Below the pieces are notes generated by a model. That model was not told the origin of the DNA. It ran no database searches and was given only the letters and a program-made list of their open reading frames with translations. The position numbers were made by a program, and so were the translations under genes. A stretch of DNA of 54,592 nt from positions 1-54,592 of the forward strand of contig JARDZZ010000002.1 of NCBI GenBank assembly GCA_029240595.1, in the 5' to 3' direction. Below, piece by piece: positions 1-10,588 of the stretch. Position 1 is the first letter of the stretch. Each line of letters starts with the position of its first letter. Origin of the DNA: Nitrospira sp. GTDB lineage: Bacteria > Nitrospirota > Nitrospiria > Nitrospirales > Nitrospiraceae.

Positions 1-47
1 GTTGCGCCGAGGATCGCGATGACATAGGAGGATTGTTTTTTCAGCAT
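1..47 (-). CDS. asd: Aspartate-semialdehyde dehydrogenase, N-terminal fragment (runs off window)
   Basis: Minus-strand reading from ATG at 47 gives MLKKQSSYVIAILGA, typical Asd N-terminus (nucleotide-binding start); lies downstream of leuB as often seen. Confidence 0.7.
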   Translation of the reverse strand, partial: MLKKQSSYVIAILGA

Positions 48-149
48 GGACAAGCATTCCTAACCGTTGCAACGTGCGCGGTTCCACCGACTCAACGAAC
101 ACCCCTCGGGTGCCAGCAACCAGCCGGCCGGCTGCAACGCAGCGTCTGG

Positions 150-1352
150 TTACAGCACGATTTCTCGAATCCGATGATTAAATGTATCCGCCACGAAGAG
201 ATGGTTCTCTTGGTCCATCACGAGGCCGAACGGGTAATTGAGACTGGCCTCTAACGGCGTGTTACCGTCTCCACCATAATTGGCGCTGCCCGTGCCAGCC
301 ACTCGATCGATCCGACCACCCACTCGATCCCATCGTCGAACCAAATGGTTATCGGAATCAGTCATGAACACATTGCCCTCCAAGTCAACCGCAATCCCGG
401 ATGGCCGAGACAGACTGGGCGAAGAGGCTTCCATCTCGCCTTGATACCGATATTCGCCGCCGTCACCGACCACTGTCTCGATTATGCCGGTCGCCGGATC
501 GACAGACCGAATTCTTCCATTAAACGTATCGGCAATATAGAGCCTGCCGTCTGTCCCAATGGTCAATCCGCTCGGTCCGGCAAGCGCCGCCTCCGTCGCA
601 GGTCTGCCGTCTCCATTGAATGTGGCGGTTCCTGTCCCGGCGACCGTCGTGATCACTCCCGTCCGTAAATCGACCATGCGGATGCGATTGTTGCTCTGGT
701 CGGCGACGTACAACCGGGCTCCCTGCACCACTAACGCAGCCGGCTCGTTGAGTCCAGCGGCGACAGACGGCCCTCCATCACCTCCGAATCGGGGAAGGCC
801 CACGCCGGCGATCGTCGTGATCCGGCCGGTACGGGCGTCCACGCGACGAATTCGATGATTCATCGTGTCGGCAATATACAAATCACCTTCAGCATCGGCC
901 GCAATCGCGGTCGGAAAATTCAAGAGCGCATCGAGCGCAAGCCCGCCGTCTCCGGCGAATCGCTTCGTGCTCCCCACTCCGTTGACCACATAGCGGACCG
1001 TCCCGCTCAAGTCGGACTGCTGCACGAAGGCAGCTTCCGCAGACGAACTGCCTTCGCTCAATGGGTCATCCGTCGCGGGAACGGCCGCTCTGTTCATGAC
1101 CGTCAAGGGCGAGTCGTGCGACGACGTACATCCTGCCACCGTGGTGATGAGTCCACTCCTTCGATCGACTTTCCGAATGACGTGGTTTTCGGAATCGGCG
1201 ATGAGAAGATTGCCGTCGTGATCAAGCGCCACGGCTTTTGGTTCGTTCAGACGTGCGGCGACAGCGGCTCCGCCGTCGCCGGACCAGCCGGCTTCGCCGC
1301 TTCCAACGACAGTTCTGATCATGCCGGTGCGGGCATCAACGCTCATGGTCAT
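150..1352 (-). CDS. NHL-repeat (beta-propeller) protein
   Basis: 400 aa with repeated units such as NEPKAVALDHDGNLLIADSENHVIRKVD...ITTVAG; ATG overlaps the leuB stop (ATGA). Confidence 0.85.
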   Translation of the reverse strand: MTMSVDARTGMIRTVVGSGEAGWSGDGGAAVAARLNEPKAVALDHDGNLLIADSENHVIRKVDRRSGLITTVAGCTSSHDSPLTVMNRAAVPATDDPLSEGSSSAEAAFVQQSDLSGTVRYVVNGVGSTKRFAGDGGLALDALLNFPTAIAADAEGDLYIADTMNHRIRRVDARTGRITTIAGVGLPRFGGDGGPSVAAGLNEPAALVVQGARLYVADQSNNRIRMVDLRTGVITTVAGTGTATFNGDGRPATEAALAGPSGLTIGTDGRLYIADTFNGRIRSVDPATGIIETVVGDGGEYRYQGEMEASSPSLSRPSGIAVDLEGNVFMTDSDNHLVRRWDRVGGRIDRVAGTGSANYGGDGNTPLEASLNYPFGLVMDQENHLFVADTFNHRIREIVL

Positions 1353-2425
1353 CAGCCGAGGCTCCGCATGATGACGTCGCCCATTTCAGTCGTCCCGACC
1401 ACCCTGGTACCCGGACTCTGAATGTCTTTCGTCCGATAACCCAGATCCAAGGCCTTGACGATCGCCTGCTCAATCAGCTCGGCTTCCTTCTCCAATTTGA
1501 ATGCGTACGACAGCATCATGGCTGCCGAGGCAATCGTCGCAATCGGGTTGGCGATGTTCTTGCCTGCGATGTCGGGCGCGCTGCCATGGATCGGCTCGAA
1601 TAGGCCGACCTGCGCTCCGAGGCTGGCGGACGGCAGCATGCCGATCGAGCCCGTCAACATCGCGGCTTCATCGCTGAGAATGTCACCGAACATGTTGTTG
1701 CAGAGCATGACATCGAATTGCCGCGGATTGCGCACAAGTTGCATGGCCGCATTGTCAACATACATATGACTGAGACTGACGTCTGGATAATCTTTGTGGA
1801 CGTCCACCACGACACGACGCCATAGCTCGGAGGATTCCAGCACATTGGCCTTGTCTACCGAGGTCAGCTTCTTCCGGCGCTTTCGAGCGGCGTCGAACGC
1901 GACCATGGCGATGCGACGGATTTCTTCCGTTGTATACACTTCGGTATTGACTCCCCGCTCGCTGCCGTTGGGCAGCTTCTCAATCCCCTTCGGCCTGCCG
2001 AAATAGATTCCGCCGGTCAATTCTCGGACGACGAGGATATCGATGCCTTCCACGACCTCTTTCTTTAATGTGGAGGCGTCGGTGAGGTTGGGATACAGTT
2101 TGGCGGGTCGCAGATTGGCATAGAGACCGAGCGCTTCACGGATGCCCAACAACGCCCGCTCGGGTCTGAGACTGTACTCTAATCCCTCCCATTTCGGTCC
2201 TCCGACCGCCCCCAGCAGCACGGCGTCGCTTTGTTTGGACAGCGTCAGCGTGTCTTGAGGTAGCGGCACTCCAACTTTATCGATGGCCTGACCGCCGATG
2301 TCGCCGTTCGTAAACTCAAAGTGATGCCCGCATCGTTCACCAACCGCCCTCAACACCTTGACCGCTTCTGGAACAATCTCCCGACCGACCCCGTCGCCTG
2401 CTAATACCGCGATTTTGGCTTTCAC
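1352..2425 (-). CDS. leuB: 3-isopropylmalate dehydrogenase
   Basis: [24 protein letters not shown]..., [29 protein letters not shown] start at 2425 preferred over the longer ORF. Confidence 0.95.
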   Translation of the reverse strand: MKAKIAVLAGDGVGREIVPEAVKVLRAVGERCGHHFEFTNGDIGGQAIDKVGVPLPQDTLTLSKQSDAVLLGAVGGPKWEGLEYSLRPERALLGIREALGLYANLRPAKLYPNLTDASTLKKEVVEGIDILVVRELTGGIYFGRPKGIEKLPNGSERGVNTEVYTTEEIRRIAMVAFDAARKRRKKLTSVDKANVLESSELWRRVVVDVHKDYPDVSLSHMYVDNAAMQLVRNPRQFDVMLCNNMFGDILSDEAAMLTGSIGMLPSASLGAQVGLFEPIHGSAPDIAGKNIANPIATIASAAMMLSYAFKLEKEAELIEQAIVKALDLGYRTKDIQSPGTRVVGTTEMGDVIMRSLG

Positions 2426-2492
2426 GCTGCCTCCGCCGTTAGCTTCCGCTTCGTGACACTTCCGACACCCCCGAGGCCTACCCCAAGTGGCG

Positions 2493-2873
2493 TTATTCCA
2501 ATATTCGCTCGTCCTCAGTTTTCCAAGCGGGGTCGACGACGCAGAGAAACTCGATGGTGTCAGTTCCCATATTCTCAAGCGATTGTTTACTGCCGGGCGG
2601 GACATAGAGGGTCGTGCCGGCTTCCACGGTCGTCACCTGCTCATCAATCATGAACCGTCCATGCCCGGTGAGGAAATAATAGACTTCGGATGAATTCAGG
2701 ACGTGCCACTTTGAACGCTGACCGGGCCCTAGAGCCCCGTGTGCGAGGCTATATCCAAGTTTCAGCGGATGCTTGGCCGGATGGAACACTTCGCGAAGCC
2801 GCGTATGGTCGCCGGCGAGGAACTCGGGCCGATCCGCCGGCGTGACCTTGAACACAGGAGCCCCCTTCGCCAT
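2493..2873 (-). CDS. Cupin-domain protein
   Basis: 126 aa; cupin core [47 protein letters not shown]. Confidence 0.85.
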   Translation of the reverse strand: MAKGAPVFKVTPADRPEFLAGDHTRLREVFHPAKHPLKLGYSLAHGALGPGQRSKWHVLNSSEVYYFLTGHGRFMIDEQVTTVEAGTTLYVPPGSKQSLENMGTDTIEFLCVVDPAWKTEDERILE

Positions 2874-2915
2874 TATCAGCTTGGTGAAGACGGCACTGTA
2901 CCGTGCAAGGTTTCA

Positions 2916-4463
2916 TCAAATCAAGTTTACCTTCTGCTCTCCTTGCGCCTGTTTTGTGGCCAAATACGCCAGCTTGTTCAAAGCATTCAGGTACGCCCTT
3001 GCCGACGCCGTAATAATGTCGGTGTCCGCGCCATGGCCCGACACGGTTCGTCCATCCTCTTGAACTCTGACGGAGACTTCGCCTTGGGCATCGGTCCCGC
3101 CGGTGATCGCCTTGACGACATACATGAGCAGCGTGCTTTTCGTCTGGGTAATGGCGGCAATTGTCCGGTATACGGCATCGACGGGGCCATCGCCGGTCCC
3201 CCTTTGGCTGAGAGACTTGCCGTCGATTTCCAATTCGACCGTGGCGGTCGGCACCTGATCGGTTCCACTGCTCACGCTGAAGGATTTCAAGGTGATCCGA
3301 TCGGCCATTTTGGCCAATTCCTCGGAGACGATCACCTCGAGATCTTCCTCGTAAATCTCCTTCTTATGATCGGCGAGCCTCTTAAAGCGCTCGAAGGCAT
3401 GGTTCACCTCTTCCTCTGTCAACTTGTACCCCAATTCTTCGAGGCGCTGGCGGAACGCATGGCGCCCGGAAAGCTTGCCCATGACCATTTTACTCTCGAC
3501 CAACCCGATCGATTCGGGCCGCATGATCTCATACGTGGTTTTGTCCTTTAGCAGTCCATCTTGATGGATGCCGGACGTATGGGCAAACGCATTGGCTCCC
3601 ACGATTGCCTTGTTCGGCTGCACCACCATGCCGGTAATTTTGCTGACCAGTCGACTCGTCTTGGAGATTTCTTCCGTGTGTATTCTGGTATCGGCCTGAT
3701 AGAGGTCTTTCCGCGTACGCAACCCCATCGCAATCTCTTCCAATGAAGTATTGCCGGCGCGCTCGCCGATCCCGTTGATCGTGCACTCGACTTGGCCGGC
3801 GCCCTCCATGACAGCCGCGAGACTATTGGCCACGGCGAGCCCTAGATCGTTGTGACAATGCACTGAAATGACCGCCTTGCCGCTGTTGGCTACCCGCTCC
3901 CTGATCCCTTTGATCAGCTTCCCGAATTCCTGAGGGATGGCATACCCCACGGTGTCAGGGATATTGACCGTCCCCGCGCCCGCTTCGATGACGGCTTCGA
4001 TCACCTCGTGCAGATAGGCGGGATCAGAGCGGCTCGCGTCCATCGGTGAGAACTCGACGTCTTCCACGTAACCCCTCGCCCGCTGTACCATTTCGACCGC
4101 GCGCTTCTTGGCTTCTTCACGCGTCATGCGAAATTGATGCTTCAGATGGATGTCCGACGTCGAGAGGAACGTGTGTATACGAACCTTCGGCGCACCTTTG
4201 AGGGCCTCCCAGGCACGGTCGATGTCCTCGGGGCGAGCCCGCGCAAGGCTGCAAATCGTCGGCCCTTCCACCTCCTGGGCAATGCGCCGCACCGCTTCGA
4301 AATCCCCGGGGGAACTATAGGCGAACCCGGCCTCGATAATGTCCACTCCAAGCCTGGCCAGCTGTTTCGCCACCATCACCTTTTCTTCCACGTTCATACT
4401 CGCGCCGGGAGATTGCTCCCCGTCACGCAATGTGGTGTCGAAAATTCTGATCATCCGTGTCAT
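2916..4463 (-). CDS. leuA: 2-isopropylmalate synthase
   Basis: 515 aa; [35 protein letters not shown]-terminal LeuA regulatory domain. Confidence 0.97.
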   Translation of the reverse strand: MTRMIRIFDTTLRDGEQSPGASMNVEEKVMVAKQLARLGVDIIEAGFAYSSPGDFEAVRRIAQEVEGPTICSLARARPEDIDRAWEALKGAPKVRIHTFLSTSDIHLKHQFRMTREEAKKRAVEMVQRARGYVEDVEFSPMDASRSDPAYLHEVIEAVIEAGAGTVNIPDTVGYAIPQEFGKLIKGIRERVANSGKAVISVHCHNDLGLAVANSLAAVMEGAGQVECTINGIGERAGNTSLEEIAMGLRTRKDLYQADTRIHTEEISKTSRLVSKITGMVVQPNKAIVGANAFAHTSGIHQDGLLKDKTTYEIMRPESIGLVESKMVMGKLSGRHAFRQRLEELGYKLTEEEVNHAFERFKRLADHKKEIYEEDLEVIVSEELAKMADRITLKSFSVSSGTDQVPTATVELEIDGKSLSQRGTGDGPVDAVYRTIAAITQTKSTLLMYVVKAITGGTDAQGEVSVRVQEDGRTVSGHGADTDIITASARAYLNALNKLAYLATKQAQGEQKVNLI

Positions 4464-4625
4464 GTTCTCACCTCTTCTGGTCTAAGTGGTCCACTCGACG
4501 CGAGGCCGAGCAAAACGGATTTCTGCAAAGCGGCAGCGAGCGAAACGGTGAGGCGTACGTTTGACGGTACGTCGAGCCGTTGAGCGACGGAAGCACGATG
4601 CAGAAATCCACTTTCATCGGCCTCT

Positions 4626-4665
4626 AAAAGCAAAAGCCTCCATCCCTTGGCCCAGGGACGGAGGC
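4626..4665 (-). terminator. T-box attenuator terminator
   Basis: GCCTCCGTCCCTGGGCCAAGGGATGGAGGC followed by TTTTGCTTTT on the minus strand; its 5' arm is shared with the antiterminator. Confidence 0.9.
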
Positions 4666-4957
4666 TTCGAAGACTCCGTGGTACCACCCTGATTCGGCTC
4701 GGACGTCACTCTCGTTGTCCGATGCCCTTCATTCGGCCCGTCACGAGGGCAAGGCGGAATCCATTACTCGGATTTCGTGGATCCAGGCTCGGAGGCGAGT
4801 TCAGCAAGATTTGGGTTGGCTCGCACCATCCGCCAACTCTCTGTCCTGAATGTTGGAACCAGCCCCCAGCTCCGTTCTCGCATCGTTCAAAGGCGCTGGC
4901 TGCCCGCTTTCAACATTCTGGTGTCCAAACCGTTGCTTACTACTCCTCGTCGTTGCC
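4626..4957 (-). promoter_or_regulatory. T-box riboswitch (leucine, specifier CUC) upstream of leuA
   Basis: Minus strand: kink-turn CGACGAGG/CCTCCGAG, AGTAGTA loop, helix AGCAACGGTTTGG/CCAAATCTTGCT, GAATGTTG/CAACATTC, specifier GAA-CTC-G (CTC at 4799-4797), T-box AATCAGGGTGGTACCACGG (4694-4676), antiterminator ACGGAG/CTCCGT, terminator. Confidence 0.92.
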
Positions 4958-4958
4958 G

Positions 4959-5759
4959 CTACCACTTCTGTTCGACGACTTCTCGTTTCGGCGGGGGTTG
5001 CTTACCCGCGAATTTCGTGAGCACAACGAACATGCGTTCGACCGGCCCAAGCAGGGCATACCCGGCGAACATGACAAATAGCATAACCTGGGGCCACGCC
5101 GCTACAAGAACTAACGCAAGAATGCCCCACACCAGGTAGGTGATGTGCTGTCGTCCTCGAAATTTCAGGTCCTTGAAGCTGCGGTACTTAATGGTGCTGA
5201 CCATAAGGAACGATAAGATCAGCGTCACGATCAGTACCGCGACCGGCTTGACCTCCGCGCCCACCCGAACAATGTAGTGGTCGAAAATCACCATACTGGC
5301 CACGACTCCCGCGGCAGCGGGAATCGCCAGGCCCGTAAAATACTTCCCGTCGGCCATCGTTGCGGTTGCATTGAACCGGGCGAGCCGAACCGCTCCCATG
5401 GCCACGTAGGCGAACATAACGGCGATGCCGAATGTGCCTTGCCCGCTCAAGGCCCACGAATAGAGCAAGAGTCCCGGTGCGACGCCGAAGGACACCAGAT
5501 CGGACAGGGAGTCGTATTCCAACCCAAAGTGGCTGGTGCTGTTCGTCATCCGAGCCGATTTTCCATCCAGAACGTCGAAGATCATGGCGACGAGGATGGC
5601 AATCGCCGCCGCCATATAATCGGCATTGAAGACGGACAAGACGGCAAAAATTCCGCAGAACAGATTGCCGGTCGTAAACAGATTCGGAATCAGGTGCATG
5701 GCCGCCTTGTGCCGTTTGGTGCCTTTGGCAAAGGATTGTCTAAGACCGGTGTTTTTCAT
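4959..5759 (-). CDS. pssA: CDP-diacylglycerol-serine O-phosphatidyltransferase
   Basis: 266 aa membrane protein with CDP-alcohol phosphotransferase motif (DVLDGKSARMTNSTSHFGLEYDSLSD). Confidence 0.93.
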   Translation of the reverse strand: MKNTGLRQSFAKGTKRHKAAMHLIPNLFTTGNLFCGIFAVLSVFNADYMAAAIAILVAMIFDVLDGKSARMTNSTSHFGLEYDSLSDLVSFGVAPGLLLYSWALSGQGTFGIAVMFAYVAMGAVRLARFNATATMADGKYFTGLAIPAAAGVVASMVIFDHYIVRVGAEVKPVAVLIVTLILSFLMVSTIKYRSFKDLKFRGRQHITYLVWGILALVLVAAWPQVMLFVMFAGYALLGPVERMFVVLTKFAGKQPPPKREVVEQKW

Positions 5760-6406
5760 TGTAGTTCCCCCAGGATTGTTTCTCCGCCTGTCACACGGTT
5801 ACCGACAGCAATCCTGATTGCCGTCCCGACCGGAAGATACGTATCCATCCGAGAGCCGAACCGGATGAGACCATAGCGCTCGCCCCGAACCGCCCGGTCC
5901 TTGGGGTTCACCCAGCACACGATCCGTCTGGCAATGAGTCCTGCAACCTGCACGCAGAGCACTTTGGCCCCTTCCACCGTCTTAATCATCACGGCGTTTT
6001 GCTCGTTCTTCACTGTCGCATGGGGCTTACTGGCCACCAGAAACAACCCGGGCTGGTACTGTACATTCTCGACAATGCCTTCACACGGCATCCGGTTGAT
6101 GTGCACGTCGAACACGTTCAAGAATATGGAGATCCGAACGGCGCGATCTTTCAGATACCGCGGCTCGAATTCTTCTTCGACCGCAAGCACGACCCCGTCA
6201 CCCGGGGCAACGACGAGTCCAGGCCCTTGGGGAACCCTTCGCGGCGGGTTGCGGAAAAACCAGGACACGAAGAGGGTCAGCATGGCCCCCACGACCGCCA
6301 GGGGTATCCAACCGAGCCACCATGCGATCAGTGTAATGCCCGCGGCAGCGCCGATGAAGGGAAATCCTTCTTTGGCAAAGGGAACACCGGCCGCTCGATC
6401 AGTCAC
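5756..6406 (-). CDS. psd: Phosphatidylserine decarboxylase (short type)
   Basis: 216 aa; VAPGDGVV, FLNVFDVHINRMPCEG, RFGSRMD processing site; overlaps pssA start by 4 nt. Confidence 0.93.
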   Translation of the reverse strand: MTDRAAGVPFAKEGFPFIGAAAGITLIAWWLGWIPLAVVGAMLTLFVSWFFRNPPRRVPQGPGLVVAPGDGVVLAVEEEFEPRYLKDRAVRISIFLNVFDVHINRMPCEGIVENVQYQPGLFLVASKPHATVKNEQNAVMIKTVEGAKVLCVQVAGLIARRIVCWVNPKDRAVRGERYGLIRFGSRMDTYLPVGTAIRIAVGNRVTGGETILGELQ

Positions 6407-6421
6407 AGGCCTCCACCTCCA

Positions 6422-7492
<1,071 letters not shown>

Positions 7493-7495
7493 TCA

Positions 7496-8014
7496 TTACT
7501 CGCGGGCGACTTTCTTGGGTTGCGTCGTCGTGGAACGGAGCGGTTCCCGGGCAACGGCCACCCGGCCGGTCCTGGTCAATTCTTTGATTCCCAGCGGCTG
7601 AAGGAGATTGATGATCGCTTCGATCTTTTTCGGATCACCCGTGACTTCAATCGTATAAGTCGCGGGAGTCGAATCGATGACATTCGCGCGGAAGATATCG
7701 GCAATCCGTAAGGCTTCCGCGCGGTCTTCCTGCCTGGTGTGCACTTTGATCAGCGCCGTCTCGCGTGAGACAAAATCGCTTTCGTTCAAATCCACGACTT
7801 TGATGACGTCAATCAACTTGTTGAGCTGCTTGACAATCTGCTCGACGATCCGCTCATCACCCGAGGTGACGATCGTCATTTGAGACATGGACGGATCCAA
7901 CGTCGGTGCGACAGACAGGCTTTCGATGTTGAAACCGCGACCGCTGAACAACCCGGCGATCCGCGACAGGACTCCAAACTTATTCTCGACCGTCACTAAG
8001 ATGATGTGTTCCAT
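7496..8014 (-). CDS. ilvH: Acetolactate synthase small subunit
   Basis: Starts MEHIILVTVENKFGVLSRIAGLFSGRGFNIESLSV (ACT domain); ORF-track start is too far upstream and overlaps ilvB. Confidence 0.95.
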   Translation of the reverse strand: MEHIILVTVENKFGVLSRIAGLFSGRGFNIESLSVAPTLDPSMSQMTIVTSGDERIVEQIVKQLNKLIDVIKVVDLNESDFVSRETALIKVHTRQEDRAEALRIADIFRANVIDSTPATYTIEVTGDPKKIEAIINLLQPLGIKELTRTGRVAVAREPLRSTTTQPKKVARE

Positions 8015-8079
8015 CGTTCTGGTCTCATCGTCGGTGCCGGCAATGACGCTGCGGATCTCGGCAACCGCCCCAAAATCCT

Positions 8080-9855
8080 CTATGCCGTCAAGATCGTGTC
8101 TTTGTCCTGTGGAGTCACCTTGGCGCCGCCGCTCTGTTTCAGTTTCAGCTCCGGCGGATCGTCCAAAATCATCTCGTGATTGCACCCGCCTGCCGGAATC
8201 ATGGGGTAGACGTTTTCGTAGGGATGTGTCGGCACATCCACGATGACTGGCCCTTTGGCCGCAATGGCTTCCTGCAGCACGTTGTCCAAATCGCTCACCT
8301 TCGACGCCCGCAACCCTATGGCGCCGTACGCATCGGCCAGCTTGACGAAATCCGGGGTGGTGTCCAGATAACTCGAGGCGTAGCGTCCCTCGTAGAAGAG
8401 GTCCTGCCATTGGCGCACCATTCCGTGAAATCGATTGTTTAAGACGATGATTTTCACCGGAAGTTTGTGCACGACCGCAGTCGCCATTTCCTGCATGTTC
8501 ATCTGCACACTGCCGTCACCTGCGATGCAGAGGACGAGCCGGCCGGGAAAGGCAGCTTGGGCACCCATTGCGGCGGGAAATCCGAATCCCATCGTCCCGA
8601 GTCCGCCGGAGGTCAACCAACGGTTCGGCTTGGCCATCTTGAAATATTGGGCCGCCCACATCTGGTGCTGACCGACGTCCGTGGACACGATTGGATCCAG
8701 GTCCTTGGTCAGCTCGTACAGGCGTTTGATCACTTGCTGCGGCTTAATGGGTCCATCCGCCTCCTGCTGATAGCTGAGGGGATGCGCGCTCTGCCATTCC
8801 CGAATCTGGTCCCACCAGGCTTTGCGCAGTTCCTTTTGCTCGCCGTTTACTGTCGCCCGGAGAATCTGATTCAATTCGCGCAGCACGGCCTTGCAGTCGC
8901 CGACGATCGGAATGTCGACGTGGATGTTCTTCCTGATCGACGTCGGATCAATGTCAATGTGAATGATCTTGGCGTAAGGACAGAACTCGGACACCTTGCC
9001 AGTCACCCGGTCATCGAAGCGGGCGCCGATGGCCACGACGAGATCCGAGTAGTGCACGGCCATGTTGGCCTGGTAAGTGCCGTGCATTCCCATCATTCCA
9101 AGAGACAGAGGATGTTCGCCCGGGAAGGCGCCCAACCCCATCAACGTCATGTCGACTGGAATCTGCGTGAGCTCGGCCAATTCAATTAACTCTTTCGAGG
9201 CACCCGAGAAGATCACGCCGCCGCCGACGTAAAGAATCGGCTTCTTGGACTTCATAATGGCTTCTGCGGCCTGTTTGACCTGCCACTTATTGCCTTCATA
9301 TGTCGGGTTGTATCCCCGGATCGACACGGAATTCGGATAATTGAACTCCGCCTTGTCCATCGAGACGTCTTTGGGAATGTCCACCAAAACCGGCCCGGGA
9401 CGCCCGGTGGTGGCGATGTAGAACGCCTCCTTGATGGTTGAGGCCAGCTCGTTCACGTCTTTCACGAGAAAGTTGTACTTCGTGCAGGGACGGCTCAGTC
9501 CTACGTTGTCCGCCTCTTGGAAGGCATCGTTTCCGATCAAATTGGTCGGCACCTGGCCGCTAAAGCACACCAGCGGGACAGAATCCATGTAGGCATCGGC
9601 CAAGGCGGTAATCACATTGGTCATGCCGGGTCCCGACGTCACGAGACACACCCCCGCCTTGCCGGTGGCCTTGGCGTATCCTTCGGCCATGTGGCCGGCA
9701 CCTTGCTCATGGCGAGTCAACACCACCTCTATGTCCTTCTGTTGGTGCAGCATGTCGAAAATCTTGAGGACAACCCCCCCCGGCAGCGCGAAGAGGGTTT
9801 TCACTCCTTCACGCTTGAGGCATTCGATAAAAATTTCGGCGCCTGTCAGTTTCAT
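8080..9855 (-). CDS. ilvB: Acetolactate synthase large subunit
   Basis: MKLTGAEIFIECLKREGVKTLFALPGG...; ThPP-binding motif GDGSVQMNMQE. Confidence 0.97.
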   Translation of the reverse strand: MKLTGAEIFIECLKREGVKTLFALPGGVVLKIFDMLHQQKDIEVVLTRHEQGAGHMAEGYAKATGKAGVCLVTSGPGMTNVITALADAYMDSVPLVCFSGQVPTNLIGNDAFQEADNVGLSRPCTKYNFLVKDVNELASTIKEAFYIATTGRPGPVLVDIPKDVSMDKAEFNYPNSVSIRGYNPTYEGNKWQVKQAAEAIMKSKKPILYVGGGVIFSGASKELIELAELTQIPVDMTLMGLGAFPGEHPLSLGMMGMHGTYQANMAVHYSDLVVAIGARFDDRVTGKVSEFCPYAKIIHIDIDPTSIRKNIHVDIPIVGDCKAVLRELNQILRATVNGEQKELRKAWWDQIREWQSAHPLSYQQEADGPIKPQQVIKRLYELTKDLDPIVSTDVGQHQMWAAQYFKMAKPNRWLTSGGLGTMGFGFPAAMGAQAAFPGRLVLCIAGDGSVQMNMQEMATAVVHKLPVKIIVLNNRFHGMVRQWQDLFYEGRYASSYLDTTPDFVKLADAYGAIGLRASKVSDLDNVLQEAIAAKGPVIVDVPTHPYENVYPMIPAGGCNHEMILDDPPELKLKQSGGAKVTPQDKDTILTA

Positions 9856-9996
9856 GCAGACCTCCAATCCCTCCCGTGGCCCTTGTCAGCTTGACGCTTT
9901 TCGATTCTGGCCATCGGAGGTGGATACACCATTACCACTGATCACCTACCGCTGATCATCGAGAAATATCTGAAATATCAATGACAAAGATCAAAG

Positions 9997-10025
9997 ATCC
10001 TAGCACCACGATAATGCCAGGTCAA
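9997..10025 (-). promoter_or_regulatory. Probable sigma70 promoter of the ilvB operon
   Basis: Minus strand TTGACC - 17 nt - TAGGAT, about 140 nt upstream of the ilvB ATG. Confidence 0.6.
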
Positions 10026-10101
10026 TAGACAGGCTCCTACACAGCGGACGTGGTGTATGAAGGGCTGAGAACCTGGACGGTAAGAGAGCGCGGTGGAGAG
10101 G

Positions 10102-10525
10102 ACTTATAAGCCGGATTCTGTCCCGTCAAGGATTTGTTCCTCGACGGTGGTCATCATTTCTCTGGGATCCGAGTTACCTCGAACCTCAAGCGACCTACCC
10201 GAAGACCTCGGCCGGGCCAGCCGGTCGCCGCTTCAAAGGAAGCGACAGCTGTCTTCCTATTTGGTCTTGCATCGAGCGACGCTTACCGTGCCGGTGATGT
10301 CGCCATCCCCGCGGTGGGCTCTTACTCCACCGTTTCACCCTTACCTGATCCGCAGCGATTCGATTGGGGTCCCGTCGCTTTGGCCATCGGCGGTTTGTTT
10401 TCTGTGGTGCCGGTGTCGGATCGCTCCGCCTGGGCATTACCCAGCGCTCTGCCCATGAAGTCCGGACTTTCCTCTCGCGGCGTCACCGCCACGAGCGATC
10501 ACCTGGTCCTCTCCCTCGCGCAGAT
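10102..10525 (-). ncRNA. rnpB: RNase P RNA (bacterial type A)
   Basis: Minus strand has conserved 5' part (GAGAGGAAAGTCCGGACTTCATGGGCAGAG) and 3' part (ACAGAATCCGGCTTAT). Confidence 0.95.
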
Positions 10526-10527
10526 TG

Positions 10528-10556
10528 AGTATAGGAAATGAACGAGCGTGATGCAA
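10528..10556 (-). promoter_or_regulatory. Probable sigma70 promoter of rnpB
   Basis: Minus strand TTGCAT - 17 nt - TATACT, just upstream of the RNase P 5' end. Confidence 0.7.
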
Positions 10557-10588
10557 GAAGGAGTCTTATCGATGGTCTCACCGGTAAG

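Noticed and set aside
9855-9934. 26-codon uORF (MVYPPPMARIEKRQADKGHGRDWRSA) overlapping the ilvB start
   Set aside because: Not enriched in Leu/Val/Ile codons, so no support for a classic leader-peptide attenuator; kept only as a possible translational-coupling uORF
10093-10541. Plus-strand ORFs of 121 and 135 aa
   Set aside because: They lie antisense to the RNase P RNA gene, whose conserved ends are clearly visible on the minus strand
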